25,432 nucleotides of DNA from DASSFZ01 sp036514635 (GTDB lineage: Bacteria > Chloroflexota > Anaerolineae > Fen-1058), in the NCBI GenBank assembly GCA_036514635.1, contig DATBWU010000182.1, forward strand, positions 1 through 25,432, read 5' to 3'. Of this stretch, positions 14,199-22,753 are shown one piece after another (positions within the stretch are counted from its first letter, which is position 1; each line of letters begins with the position of its first letter). Made by a program: the position numbers and the translations under genes. Below the pieces are notes generated by a model. That model was not told the DNA's origin. It made no database searches and saw only the letters and a list, made by a program, of their open reading frames with translations.

Positions 14199-14204
14199 AT
14201 TATA
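14199..14204 (-). promoter_or_regulatory. Candidate -10 element for the phosphatase gene
   Basis: ATTATA on the + strand reads TATAAT on the - strand, 35 nt before GTG 14164. No convincing -35 box was found at the right distance. Confidence 0.4.
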
Positions 14205-14373
14205 CTCCACTCGCACGCGCCTGGCATCCCTCAGTGATGGGCCATGGATGAACACGGCTCGACTTTTTATCCACATGCCTCTGCGCCAATCGGCGTCCAA
14301 ATCCTTAGCGTCCTTTGCGTCTTGGCAGTTCAAATCCGCCTGATGGTCACGGCTTCCCGTAGGTCGCGCGGAG
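14205..14373. other. Intergenic gap between divergent phosphatase and PBP genes with repeat remnant
   Basis: The gap contains one arm of the palindromic repeat family: CTTAGCGTCCTTTGCGTCTTGGC at 14304-14326 corresponds to one half of the ACCRC-RAG elements. The second arm is missing. A TGGATGAACACGG stretch (14242-14254) resembles the sequence before the PfkB gene at 24485. Nothing else was recognised. Confidence 0.4.
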
Positions 14374-14401
14374 TTGACACCCTTATCCCGCCCGTTATAA
14401 T
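14374..14401 (+). promoter_or_regulatory. Consensus promoter of the penicillin-binding protein gene
   Basis: TTGACA (14374-14379), a 16-bp spacer and TATAAT (14396-14401). Both hexamers match the sigma-70 consensus completely. The start of transcription should be near 14408. Confidence 0.8.
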
Positions 14402-14440
14402 GAACCGCGCAAACGCCCGAATTCACGCGCGTTGTCGATC

Positions 14441-14445
14441 AGGAG
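14441..14445 (+). promoter_or_regulatory. Ribosome binding site selecting TTG 14453
   Basis: AGGAG at 14441-14445 lies 7 nt before TTG 14453. The longer reading frame begins at TTG 14432, which has no ribosome binding site, so 14453 is the better start. Confidence 0.6.
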
Positions 14446-14452
14446 CGCCTGC

Positions 14453-17434
14453 TTGGGGCAGAATCCGCCTGACAATGAGACCCGCCGCCTGGACACTGGC
14501 GACGACAACCGTCCCCGCCAACTGAACGACGGCGAAACTCGGCGCGTCAGCGGCTGGCGCACCGGCAACAACGTAGGAGACGACCTACCCTCTCCTCCGC
14601 TCGAGCCGACCGAGGCAATCCGCCCGACACGCCTCAGCACGGGGTGGAGGCAGGCCGGCGAATCCGCGCCGCCGCCACCACCGCCAATCCCGCGCGATGC
14701 GATCAAACCTGCGCGCCCGACTTCCACCGCCACTCCCAAACCGGCTCAAGCCGCAACTCTAACCCGAAACTCTAACTGGTTCTGGCCTCTCTTCCGCCAG
14801 ACCTTCTTCGTCATGGCGATCCTGGCCGCCGTCGCCTTCATGTGCGTGTTCGCCGCCGGGTTCGCCGGGTACGTTTACATTGCATCGCAGTTACCGTCGC
14901 CCGAAGAGCTCTCGCAGCGCGCGACCGAACTGTTCACCAGCAGCCAGATCTACGACCGCGACGGCCACCTACTGTACGAGCTGCTCGATCCGCAAGGAGG
15001 GCGGCGCACCGTCGTCAAGCTCGACCAGATGTCGCGCTGGGTGATCTCGGCGACGATCGACACGGAAGACCCGCGCTTCTACCGGCATCCCGGCTTCGAT
15101 CCGATCAGCATCGCCCGCGCCGTGCTCCAGAACGTGCGCGAAGGCGAGACGGTGTCGGGCGCGAGCACGATCGCGCAGCAGCTGGTGCGCAACCTGATGC
15201 TGCCCGAGGGCGCGGAGCGCACGACCAGCCGCAAGATTCGCGAGATCGTCCTGGCTGCCGAAGTCACGCGCCGGTATCCACGCGACACGATCCTCGAGTT
15301 GTATCTCAACTCGGCCTACTACGGGAACCTGGCGTACGGCGTCGAAGCGGCGGCACAGACGTACTTCCAGAAGAGCGCACGCAATCTGACGCTCGCCGAA
15401 GGCTCATTCCTCGCCGGGCTGGTGCAGGCGCCGGCTATTTACGATCCGCTCACGCCCGATGGGCGCGAGGTCGCACTGGCGCGACACCGCATTGTGCTGC
15501 GGCTGATGGTCGAAGCGAAGGATATCACGCAAGCGCAGGCCAATGCCGCCGCTGCCGAGATGGAGGCTTACGAATTCAAGCCGCCGGAGATCAACGTCGA
15601 TATTCCCTCGCCGCACTTCGTGCAGTACGTGCGACAGATCGTCGAGCAGGAGTTCGGGCCGGAGGCGCTGTATCGCGGCGGGCTGAAGATTTACACGACG
15701 CTCGATCCGAAGCTGCAAGCGATCGCCGAGCAAGTGGTGCGCGAGCAGATCGCCGCGCTAGCCGACAGGCACGTGACCGACGGCGCGCTGGTGGCGATGG
15801 AGCCGAATACCGGGCGCGTGCTGGCGATGGTCGGCAGCCCTGACTATGACAATGAAGACATCCACGGGCAGATCAACATGGCTGCCGCGCCCCGACAGAC
15901 CGGATCGGCGATCAAGCCGCTGACGTATCTGGCGGCGTTCGAGAAAGGCTGGACGCCTGCGACGGTCATTTGGGATGCGCCGGTCGTGTACACCGACACG
16001 GCGGGCAACGTGTATCAGCCGCGCAACTACGACGGCAACTTCCACGGCCCGCAGCCTGCCCGATCGGCGCTGGCGAATTCATACAACATCCCGGCCGTGA
16101 AGACGCTGGACTTCGTCAGCGTGCCCGAATTTCTAAACGTGGCGAAGCGCTTCGGCATCACCACCTTCACGCGATCCGATTACGGCCTGGCGCTCACGCT
16201 GGGCGGCGGCGAAGCGCCGCTGATCGAAATGGTCGGCGCGTTTCAGATCTTCGCCAACGGCGGCGTGCGGCAGCCGCCGATCGTCATCGAGCGCATCACC
16301 GACGTGCAAGGCAACGTCCAGTGCCAGTTCACGCCGCCGGGACTCGATTCGGGCGGCGTCCTGCCGTGCGAATCGATGCCGGGCGCGGGCGAACAGGTCA
16401 TCAAGCCGCAGCACGCTTATCTCATCACCAGCATCCTGTCGGATAACGCGGCGCGCTGCCCGGCCTTCGGCTGCCCGAATGTGCTGGAGATCGGCCGCCT
16501 CGCCGCCGTCAAGACCGGCACGACGAACGATTATCGCGATAACTGGACGATCGGTTACACGCCGAACCTGCTGGCCGGCGTGTGGGTTGGCAACGCCGAT
16601 CGAACCGAGATGAAGAACATCAGCGGCGTGACCGGCGCAGGGCCGATCTGGCACAACTTCATGCAGCACGCGCTCGACGGTCAGCCGATACTCGAATTTT
16701 CGCGCCCGCCGGGCATCATCGAGATGGAGGTGTGCGCCGACTCCGGCACGCAGCCCTCGGCGTTCTGCCCGGCCCGGCGCACGGAAATCTTCGCCGCCGA
16801 TCAGCCCCCGCCCGGCCCGGAGCACGATTGGTATCAGCTCGTCCGCCTCGACGCCGCCTCCGGCCTGTTGTGGACTGAAGGCTGCACCAGCGGCATCGTC
16901 GAGAAGGTGATGGCCGTCGTGCCGCCGGAGGGCGTCGAGTGGGCGCAGCAGCACGGCCTCGAGGTCGCACCGACGCAGACCTGCCTGGCCGGGTCGACTT
17001 CGTCCGTTGTCGCGATCAGCGATCCGCCTGATGGCGGCTTGGTCAACGGCCTCGTGTCGATCATCGGCACGGCGCACATGCCCGACTTCGAGCACTACGA
17101 CGTGATGTTCAGCCTTGCGTCGTCGCCCGACGATTGGCGATGGATCAGCGGCCCGCACCTGGCGGCGGTCAACAATGGCCTGCTCACGACGTGGGATACG
17201 AACGGGCTGGAAGAGGGCGACTACATCTTGCGCCTGGTGGTGTATTCGCAGAGCGGCGGATCGAGCGAGGCGCGCGTGCGGGTGAGCGTCAATCGCGGTG
17301 CCGTGCCGACGCCGAGTCCGATGCCCGGCCCCACCTCGACATCGACCCCGGCCCCGACCGACACACCGCTGGTCGTGCCGACACTGCCACCCAGCACGGA
17401 TACGCCGACGCCAGAACCGACGGCTACGCCGTAA
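14453..17434 (+). CDS. Bifunctional class A penicillin-binding protein (PBP1A-type)
   Basis: Membrane-anchored peptidoglycan synthase of 993 residues, polymerising glycan strands and cross-linking peptides. Residue numbers count from TTG 14432, 7 codons upstream. A cytoplasmic Pro-rich tail (1-115) precedes a transmembrane segment (about 123-150). The GT51 domain (about 160-350) has IDTEDPRFYRHPGFD with catalytic E212 and GASTIAQQLVRN. The transpeptidase domain (about 445-750) has all three motifs: SAIK (S492, K495), SYN (550-552) and KTGT (694-697). An Ig-like region (about 855-955) and a Thr/Pro-rich tail of about 45 residues follow. The GT51 motif has IDTED where IAAED is common. TTG 14453 is supported by AGGAG and by a consensus promoter at 14374. 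It is convergent with the acetyltransferase gene, with a heptamer array between them. Both activities should be intact. Confidence 0.95.
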   Translation: MGQNPPDNETRRLDTGDDNRPRQLNDGETRRVSGWRTGNNVGDDLPSPPLEPTEAIRPTRLSTGWRQAGESAPPPPPPIPRDAIKPARPTSTATPKPAQAATLTRNSNWFWPLFRQTFFVMAILAAVAFMCVFAAGFAGYVYIASQLPSPEELSQRATELFTSSQIYDRDGHLLYELLDPQGGRRTVVKLDQMSRWVISATIDTEDPRFYRHPGFDPISIARAVLQNVREGETVSGASTIAQQLVRNLMLPEGAERTTSRKIREIVLAAEVTRRYPRDTILELYLNSAYYGNLAYGVEAAAQTYFQKSARNLTLAEGSFLAGLVQAPAIYDPLTPDGREVALARHRIVLRLMVEAKDITQAQANAAAAEMEAYEFKPPEINVDIPSPHFVQYVRQIVEQEFGPEALYRGGLKIYTTLDPKLQAIAEQVVREQIAALADRHVTDGALVAMEPNTGRVLAMVGSPDYDNEDIHGQINMAAAPRQTGSAIKPLTYLAAFEKGWTPATVIWDAPVVYTDTAGNVYQPRNYDGNFHGPQPARSALANSYNIPAVKTLDFVSVPEFLNVAKRFGITTFTRSDYGLALTLGGGEAPLIEMVGAFQIFANGGVRQPPIVIERITDVQGNVQCQFTPPGLDSGGVLPCESMPGAGEQVIKPQHAYLITSILSDNAARCPAFGCPNVLEIGRLAAVKTGTTNDYRDNWTIGYTPNLLAGVWVGNADRTEMKNISGVTGAGPIWHNFMQHALDGQPILEFSRPPGIIEMEVCADSGTQPSAFCPARRTEIFAADQPPPGPEHDWYQLVRLDAASGLLWTEGCTSGIVEKVMAVVPPEGVEWAQQHGLEVAPTQTCLAGSTSSVVAISDPPDGGLVNGLVSIIGTAHMPDFEHYDVMFSLASSPDDWRWISGPHLAAVNNGLLTTWDTNGLEEGDYILRLVVYSQSGGSSEARVRVSVNRGAVPTPSPMPGPTSTSTPAPTDTPLVVPTLPPSTDTPTPEPTATP

Positions 17435-17440
17435 GTAATC

Positions 17441-17524
17441 AGTGGACAGTGAACAGTGGACAGTGAACAGTGGACAGTGAACAGTAGACAGTGAACAGCG
17501 ATCAGTGAACAGTGATCAGTGACT
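17441..17524. repeat. 14-bp (double heptamer) tandem array downstream of the PBP gene
   Basis: Six consecutive 14-bp units: AGTGGACAGTGAAC three times, then AGTAGACAGTGAAC, AGCGATCAGTGAAC and AGTGATCAGTGACT. Each unit is a pair of related 7-mers (AGTGRAC). The array fills the space between the PBP stop and the acetyltransferase stop and overlaps the last codons of the latter. Confidence 0.88.
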
Positions 17525-18407
17525 CACTGATCACTTTCCTCATCACCGTCGTCGATTCTCCCGTCGGGATGAAACCCAATCGCCGATACAGCGACTGAGA
17601 CTGATAGTTGTCTGCTTGCGTGTTGAGCGTGATCGGATACGCGCCCGCCGCGAGGAGGAATGTCAGCGTCTCGGCCAGCAGGCGCGTGCCGACGCCGCGT
17701 CCCTGGTGCGCGGGATGCACAGCCAGGCGAATGAGATGCCCGCGCCCGCCGTACAGATCGCTGAAGGCGTGGCCGATCACGCGACCGTCAAGCTCGGCGA
17801 CGATGAAGTGAGCGCAGTCGTGCCGGATGCGCTCCAGCGAATCCAGCGTGTGCCACCACAGCGACTCGAACGCGGCGCGATCGTTGGCGAGGACGGCCGG
17901 CAAATCGGCGGGACGCACGGGTCGAATCGACACGGTCGATGAACCGTGCTCCGCGATGCCCCGGTCGTCTTTGCGGAAGTGGGTCACGTCGGTTATCGGC
18001 GCGAAGCCGAGGCCGGGTAGTTGCTCGATCAGCCAATCGGGATACGACAGGCACGCCAGCGATTCAACGCCGGCCGCGCGCAGCGGATCGATGGCGGCCG
18101 GCATCAGCGCCTCCAGCACGGGCCGCGCGTTGAACTCGTCCGCGATCGACACCAGCCGCACCCACGTGACCGGCGTGTCCTGCCGGGGCGCGATCAGCGC
18201 ACCGGCGATCTGGCTACCGGCCATCGCCATCCAGGCATTGCCCGATGCGTCGTCGATCCAATCGTTCAGCGTCCACCAATCCAGATGAAAGTGTGTGCGT
18301 TGGGCGTGCTCGGTCAATCGAGTGAGAGCGGCGCGATCGGTGTGCCTGGCCGGGCGGACCTTGAACGAGTTGGAAGCGGGCGAGCGCCGCGTGAACAGCG
18401 ATTGCAT
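17502..18407 (-). CDS. Double-GNAT N-acetyltransferase
   Basis: A protein of 301 residues with two acetyltransferase-fold halves. The N-terminal half (about 15-140) begins FKVRPARHTD but has no clear acetyl-CoA motif. The C-terminal half (about 155-290) begins VSIRPVRPAD and shows motif A LAVHPAHQGRGVGTRLL with the Q-x-x-G-x-G acetyl-CoA loop and the late YRRLGF motif, so it should be the active half. Overall it resembles RimI-type enzymes, but the substrate cannot be predicted. ATG 18407 is chosen; the frame remains open to 18599, but upstream sequence lacks domain similarity and includes a -10-like element. The last residues (about VISESLITVH) and the TGA stop are encoded by the heptamer array, so the original C-terminus has been replaced or extended. 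Confidence 0.88.
   Translation of the reverse strand: MQSLFTRRSPASNSFKVRPARHTDRAALTRLTEHAQRTHFHLDWWTLNDWIDDASGNAWMAMAGSQIAGALIAPRQDTPVTWVRLVSIADEFNARPVLEALMPAAIDPLRAAGVESLACLSYPDWLIEQLPGLGFAPITDVTHFRKDDRGIAEHGSSTVSIRPVRPADLPAVLANDRAAFESLWWHTLDSLERIRHDCAHFIVAELDGRVIGHAFSDLYGGRGHLIRLAVHPAHQGRGVGTRLLAETLTFLLAAGAYPITLNTQADNYQSQSLYRRLGFIPTGESTTVMRKVISESLITVH
17512..17534. terminator. Perfect palindrome between convergent genes, candidate bidirectional terminator
   Basis: GTGATCAGTGA and TCACTGATCAC form a perfect 11-bp inverted repeat with a single-base centre, followed by TTTCC on the + strand. It lies at the meeting point of the PBP and acetyltransferase genes. The U-tract is weak, so the termination role is tentative. 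On the - strand it is inside the last codons of the acetyltransferase. Confidence 0.4.
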
Positions 18408-18413
18408 GGTGCG

Positions 18414-18419
18414 ACTATA
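18414..18419 (-). promoter_or_regulatory. Candidate -10 element of the acetyltransferase gene
   Basis: ACTATA on the + strand reads TATAGT on the - strand, only 6 nt before ATG 18407. If used, the transcript would begin at or next to the start codon, that is, a leaderless mRNA. No good -35 box is visible. Confidence 0.35.
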
Positions 18420-18587
18420 ACATTCCCTCGCCGATTGCGCCACTCGGGAGTTGATATACTGCGCACGGTCACAAGTTGCGCTTTTTGCTGCTCGACGCCC
18501 GCGTCCACGCAGGCGTCTATCCTGATCGACCGCGGGGACGCGGTCGGTGAGCAAAACCGCAGATTGTTCCCGCGCCGAGTATAACCA

Positions 18588-18859
18588 TGAAGACACCAAG
18601 GCACTAAGAGACTGTCTGAAAACTCACCACCAAGACTCCACCCCCTAAAGGGGGCAAGCGGCACAAAGAAACACCAAGAAAACCTGGAGAGACTTGGTGT
18701 CTTGGTGCCTTGGTGGTTACCACAGCGGCCTTTTCAGACAGGCTCTAAGAGGACGAACGACAATAGATCAATGCCTTCGTCATGAGTCGTGCGTTACGGT
18801 AACAGAAATTGTTCCTGAACGACCCTTAAGTTTCTTGGTGTCTTCGTGTCTTTGTGGTT
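18588..18859. repeat. ACCAC-RAG palindromic repeat interrupted by a miniature element
   Basis: The left arm near 18588 (AACCATGAAGACACCAAGG) and the right arm ending near 18859 (reverse complement AACCACAAAGACACGAAGAC) belong to one palindromic repeat. The 138-bp miniature element at 18608-18745 lies inside, next to the left arm. The stretch from 18749 to 18830 shows nothing recognisable. The gap 18420-18587, upstream of the acetyltransferase start, holds no gene either. Confidence 0.6.
18608..18745. mobile_element. Miniature inverted-repeat element 3 (MITE-like)
   Basis: A 138-bp element with ends GAGACTGTCTGAAAA (left) and GAGCCTGTCTGAAAA (right, reverse complement), flanked by target duplications TAA at 18605-18607 and 18746-18748. 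The interior holds another ACCACCAAGAC / GTCTTGGTGCCTTGGTGGT palindrome and CCCCCTAAAGGGGG. It is non-coding. It is nested in a palindromic repeat about 200 bp upstream of recA. Confidence 0.88.
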
Positions 18860-18873
18860 AATCGATTTCCCAC

Positions 18874-18902
18874 TTGCATGATACTGGTGAGTAGAGTACA
18901 CT
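18874..18902 (+). promoter_or_regulatory. Probable recA promoter with adjacent inverted repeat
   Basis: TTGCAT (18874-18879), a 17-bp spacer and TACACT (18897-18902). A perfect inverted repeat CTTAC-N5-GTAAG lies at 18901-18915, overlapping the end of the -10 and the expected start of transcription, a typical place for a repressor operator. Its identity as a LexA site is not established. Confidence 0.55.
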
Positions 18903-18940
18903 TACCGCACGTAAGACGATTTGGAGTCAGGAGAGACGGA

Positions 18941-20002
<1,062 letters not shown>

Positions 20003-20399
20003 GCAGGGACGTTGGGCGTTTAACGGCCCACTTCGTGAACGTGCGGCTGAAGAACGTTCAATGCGCCAGGATCGCCACAGCAGGGGCATCAAGGGAGGAC
20101 GGCGATCCGTCGATCGAATGCAGATACACGGCCGGCCCTCGGTGAGCCGGGGGCGCTTGGCGGCCAGCATGTAAGTACCTCACCCAGATTATCGGTGAAG
20201 CTTCATCGTGAGGGTGCGTGGGAGCGTCGGAAGTTCCCCAGCCGGGCGATTCGGCAGCATCGATCGGCCCCGGCTCAGCCTGGAGGATTAAGGCTGGCCT
20301 GACTTACCTGGGGTAACGTGAAGACCTCGGCGGTGCTCTCGATCGCCGTCGTGTTCGTGTATCTATCTTCTGTATCGATCGGCGGGAGTACAGTCCACT
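20003..20399 (+). other. Structured non-coding stretch between recA and recX
   Basis: No plausible gene is seen. Several potential hairpins occur: GGCGTTTAACG with CGTTCAATGCGCC (about 20033-20082), CCTCAC / GTGAGG (20178-20183 / 20208-20213) enclosing the palindrome TGAAGCTTCA (20196-20205), and AGCCT / AGGCT near 20277-20296. The stretch ends in the strong terminator at 20400-20438. It could be a long recA 3' untranslated region, a small RNA, or a regulatory leader for recX. None of the riboswitch or RNA-gene signatures I know was recognised. Confidence 0.35.
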
Positions 20400-20438
20400 C
20401 GCGAGCTGTGGCGCGAAGGCCACGGCTCGCGTTTGTTT
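20400..20438 (+). terminator. Strong intrinsic terminator between recA and recX
   Basis: CGCGAGCTGTGG (20400-20411), loop CGCGAAGG, then CCACGGCTCGCG (20420-20431) make a 12-bp stem with a single U-G wobble, followed directly by TTTGTTT. It lies about 400 nt after the recA stop and 84 nt before recX. In E. coli, recX is expressed at low level by read-through of a recA terminator; the same may hold here. Confidence 0.8.
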
Positions 20439-20439
20439 C

Positions 20440-20495
20440 ACCGCCGAGGACGCCGAGCATTTCATCTCTCTGCGCTCTCCGCGCCTCTGCGGTGA
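20440..20495. repeat. ACCGC-GAG palindromic repeat upstream of recX
   Basis: CACCGCCGAGGACGCCGAG (left arm) and the reverse complement of the right arm, CACCGCAGAGGCGCGGAGAG, form an imperfect palindrome of the family seen at 3259 and 12821. It begins right after the terminator T-run and occupies most of the space before recX, where a recX promoter would be expected. Confidence 0.65.
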
Positions 20496-20521
20496 ATCAC
20501 ATCCCAGTGCGGTCAGTTCGC

Positions 20522-21199
20522 ATGGGTGGCACAATCACCGCGCTCGTCGCGCAGAAAAAGAAAAAAGACCGCGTCAGTGTTTACCTGGACGGCAAGTTCG
20601 CCTTTGGGCTGGCGGCGCTCGAGGCGCTGAAGCTCAAGCGCGGCCAGGTGCTGAGCGACGCCGACATTGCCCACCTGCGCCGCCGGGACGATGTCGAGAA
20701 GGCGCACGAGCGCGCGCTGCGCTTTTTGGGTTACCGGCCGCGTAGCGAAGCCGAGGTGCGGCGCAATCTCGAACGGGCGGGCTTCGCGCCTGACGCGATC
20801 GAGGCGGTGCTCAGTCGCCTGGGACGCGCGGGCTTGCTGGATGATCGGGCCTTCGCGCAATATTGGCTGGAAAACCGCAGCCAGTTTGGCCCGCGCTCGG
20901 CGCGCGCGCTCAAGGCCGAACTGCGGCGCAAAGGCGTCGCCGCCGAGACGATCGACGAATCGCTCCAGGTCGCCGCGCACGACGACGCCGAGGCGGCATA
21001 CCAGGCGGCTCTGCCGAAGGCCCGCCGCTGGGCGGCACAGCGCCTGGACGCGCGCGAGTTCGCGCAAAAGTTGAGTGCTTATTTAGTGCGGCGCGGTTTC
21101 AGTTACGAGGTCGCGCGTGAAGCGGTACACCGGACCTGGACCGCGACCCAGTCCGGCGAATCGGATTTATCTGTATTCGATACGACCAGCGAGGAATAG
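20522..21199 (+). CDS. recX: RecA regulatory protein RecX
   Basis: Small helical protein that binds in the groove of RecA filaments and limits their activity. The 225-residue product is all-helical, with the repeated three-helix pattern of the family: KAHERALRFLGYRPRSEAEVRRNLERAGF (about 60-88), GLLDDRAFAQYWLENRSQ (about 103-120), then AELRRKGVAAETIDESL (about 132-148) and a last repeat near 180-210. The N-terminal strand region (ITALVAQKKKKDRVSVYLDGKFAF) is also typical. ATG 20522 is chosen because family similarity begins there; the open frame extends to 20318 through terminator and repeat sequence, which is not credible coding sequence. The ribosome binding site is poor. Low expression by read-through from recA would fit the terminator upstream and the lack of a clear promoter. 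Confidence 0.93.
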   Translation: MGGTITALVAQKKKKDRVSVYLDGKFAFGLAALEALKLKRGQVLSDADIAHLRRRDDVEKAHERALRFLGYRPRSEAEVRRNLERAGFAPDAIEAVLSRLGRAGLLDDRAFAQYWLENRSQFGPRSARALKAELRRKGVAAETIDESLQVAAHDDAEAAYQAALPKARRWAAQRLDAREFAQKLSAYLVRRGFSYEVAREAVHRTWTATQSGESDLSVFDTTSEE

Positions 21200-21202
21200 A
21201 CT

Positions 21203-22729
21203 ATGGACCCCACAACGATTGCCCTGGCGATCGCCGCACTCATTCTCGGCGTCGCCATCGGGTATTTCATCTATCACAACCGAGTGCAAAGGGAGGCCAC
21301 GCGGGCGCAGACCGAAGCGCAGCGCTTCCTGGAAGAGGCGCAGAACCGGGCTAAGGAGGCAGAACTCAAAGCGCGCGACGAGGCGATTCGCATCCGCGAC
21401 GAGGCCGAGAAAGAATTTGCGCGGCGGCGCGCCGACTTGCAGCGCGAGGAAGAGCGGCTCACCCGCAAGCGCGAGCAGCTCGACGAGAAACTGGAGCGCG
21501 TCGATCAACGCGAGCGCAAGTTGAGCCAGCGCCAGAGCCAGTTGGACAAGCAGGCCGCCGATCTCACCAAGCTGGAGCAGCAGCGCACGGCGGAGCTGGC
21601 GCGTATCGCGCAGATGACCATGGCCGATGCCAAGAAGGAGTTGCTGGAAGCGGTCGAAAAGCAATCGCGCGATGACATGGCGCGCGTGATCCGGCAGGTC
21701 GAGGCCGAAATCAAAGAAGAAGCCGATAAGCGCGCCCGCGAGATCGTGGCGCTGGCGATTCAGCGCATCGCCAGCGACGCGGGCGGCGACGTGGCCGTGA
21801 GCGTCGTGCCGCTGCCCAACGACGAGATGAAAGGCCGCATCATTGGCCGCAACGGGCGCAACATCCGCGCAATCGAGAAAGCGACCGGCGTGGACATCGT
21901 CGTGGACGATACGCCGGAAGCCGTGACGCTGTCGTCGTTCGATCCGGTGCGGCGGGAAGTCGCCCGCCAAGCGCTGACCATGTTGATCCAGGACGGGCGC
22001 ATCCACCCGGCGCGCATCGAGAAACTGGTGGAAGACGCGCAAACTGAAGTCAACCGCGTCATCAAGGAAGAAGGCGAGCGCGCGGCGCTCGAAGCGGGCG
22101 TGCCGGGCTTGCATCCGGAAGTTCTGAGGATGCTGGGCCGCTTGAAGTTCCGCACGTCGTACGGTCAGAATCAGCACGCGCACGCGATCGAGACGGCGCG
22201 GCTGGCCGGCATCATCGCCGCCGAGCTGGGCGCAGACGTGAAGATATGCAAGGCAGGCGGCCTGCTGCACGACCTGGGCAAGGCCATGGATCACGAAGTG
22301 GAAGGCTCGCACGCGACGATCGGCGCAGAGTACGCCCGGCGTTACGGCGTCGATCCGCGCGTCGTGAATTGTATCGCCAGCCACCATCACGAGGTCGAGC
22401 CGGAGTCGATCGAGGCGGTGATCGTCGAGGCGGCCGATGCCATCTCTGGCGCGCGGCCGGGCGCGCGGCGCGAATCGGTCGAGCTGTACCTGAAACGCGT
22501 GAAAGACCTGGAAGACATCGCCAGCTCGTTCGAGGGCGTGGCGCAGTCGTACGCGATTCAGGCCGGGCGCGAGGTTCGCATCGTCGTCCGGCCGGAGGAC
22601 ATCGACGATCTGGCCTCGCTGAACCTCAGCAAGAACATCGCCCGCAAGATCGAAGAGACGATGCAGTATCCCGGCCAGATCAAGGTGACGGTGATCCGCG
22701 AAACGCGCGCAGTGGACTATGCTAAGTGA
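21203..22729 (+). CDS. rny: Ribonuclease Y
   Basis: Membrane-anchored endoribonuclease that starts mRNA decay. The 508-residue protein has the standard layout: N-terminal transmembrane helix (about 6-24), long charged coiled coil (about 28-185), KH RNA-binding domain with GRIIGRNGRNIR (211-222), and an HD hydrolase domain with HAHAIETARLAG (325-336) and the metal pair H356-D357 in LLHDLGK. All key residues are present. GAGGAA at 21191-21196 lies 6 nt before ATG 21203 and overlaps the end of recX, whose stop is at 21197-21199, so translation of the two genes is probably coupled. The recA-recX-rny order links recombination control with RNA turnover by position only; no functional link is implied by sequence. 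Confidence 0.97.
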   Translation: MDPTTIALAIAALILGVAIGYFIYHNRVQREATRAQTEAQRFLEEAQNRAKEAELKARDEAIRIRDEAEKEFARRRADLQREEERLTRKREQLDEKLERVDQRERKLSQRQSQLDKQAADLTKLEQQRTAELARIAQMTMADAKKELLEAVEKQSRDDMARVIRQVEAEIKEEADKRAREIVALAIQRIASDAGGDVAVSVVPLPNDEMKGRIIGRNGRNIRAIEKATGVDIVVDDTPEAVTLSSFDPVRREVARQALTMLIQDGRIHPARIEKLVEDAQTEVNRVIKEEGERAALEAGVPGLHPEVLRMLGRLKFRTSYGQNQHAHAIETARLAGIIAAELGADVKICKAGGLLHDLGKAMDHEVEGSHATIGAEYARRYGVDPRVVNCIASHHHEVEPESIEAVIVEAADAISGARPGARRESVELYLKRVKDLEDIASSFEGVAQSYAIQAGREVRIVVRPEDIDDLASLNLSKNIARKIEETMQYPGQIKVTVIRETRAVDYAK

Positions 22730-22753
22730 GCCGCGCGGTTGTGGAGATGCTCT

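Noticed and set aside
10319..17524. Repeat arrays considered as CRISPR
   Set aside because: The units are 7 or 14 bp without unique spacers, and there are no cas genes.
20003..20399. tRNA, tmRNA, RNase P RNA or a known riboswitch in the recA-recX spacer
   Set aside because: No tRNA T-arm with a paired stem, no CCA end and none of the conserved boxes of these RNAs could be found by eye.
20318..20521. Upstream start for recX at 20318
   Set aside because: The extension would run through the terminator hairpin and a palindromic repeat, and RecX similarity begins at 20522.
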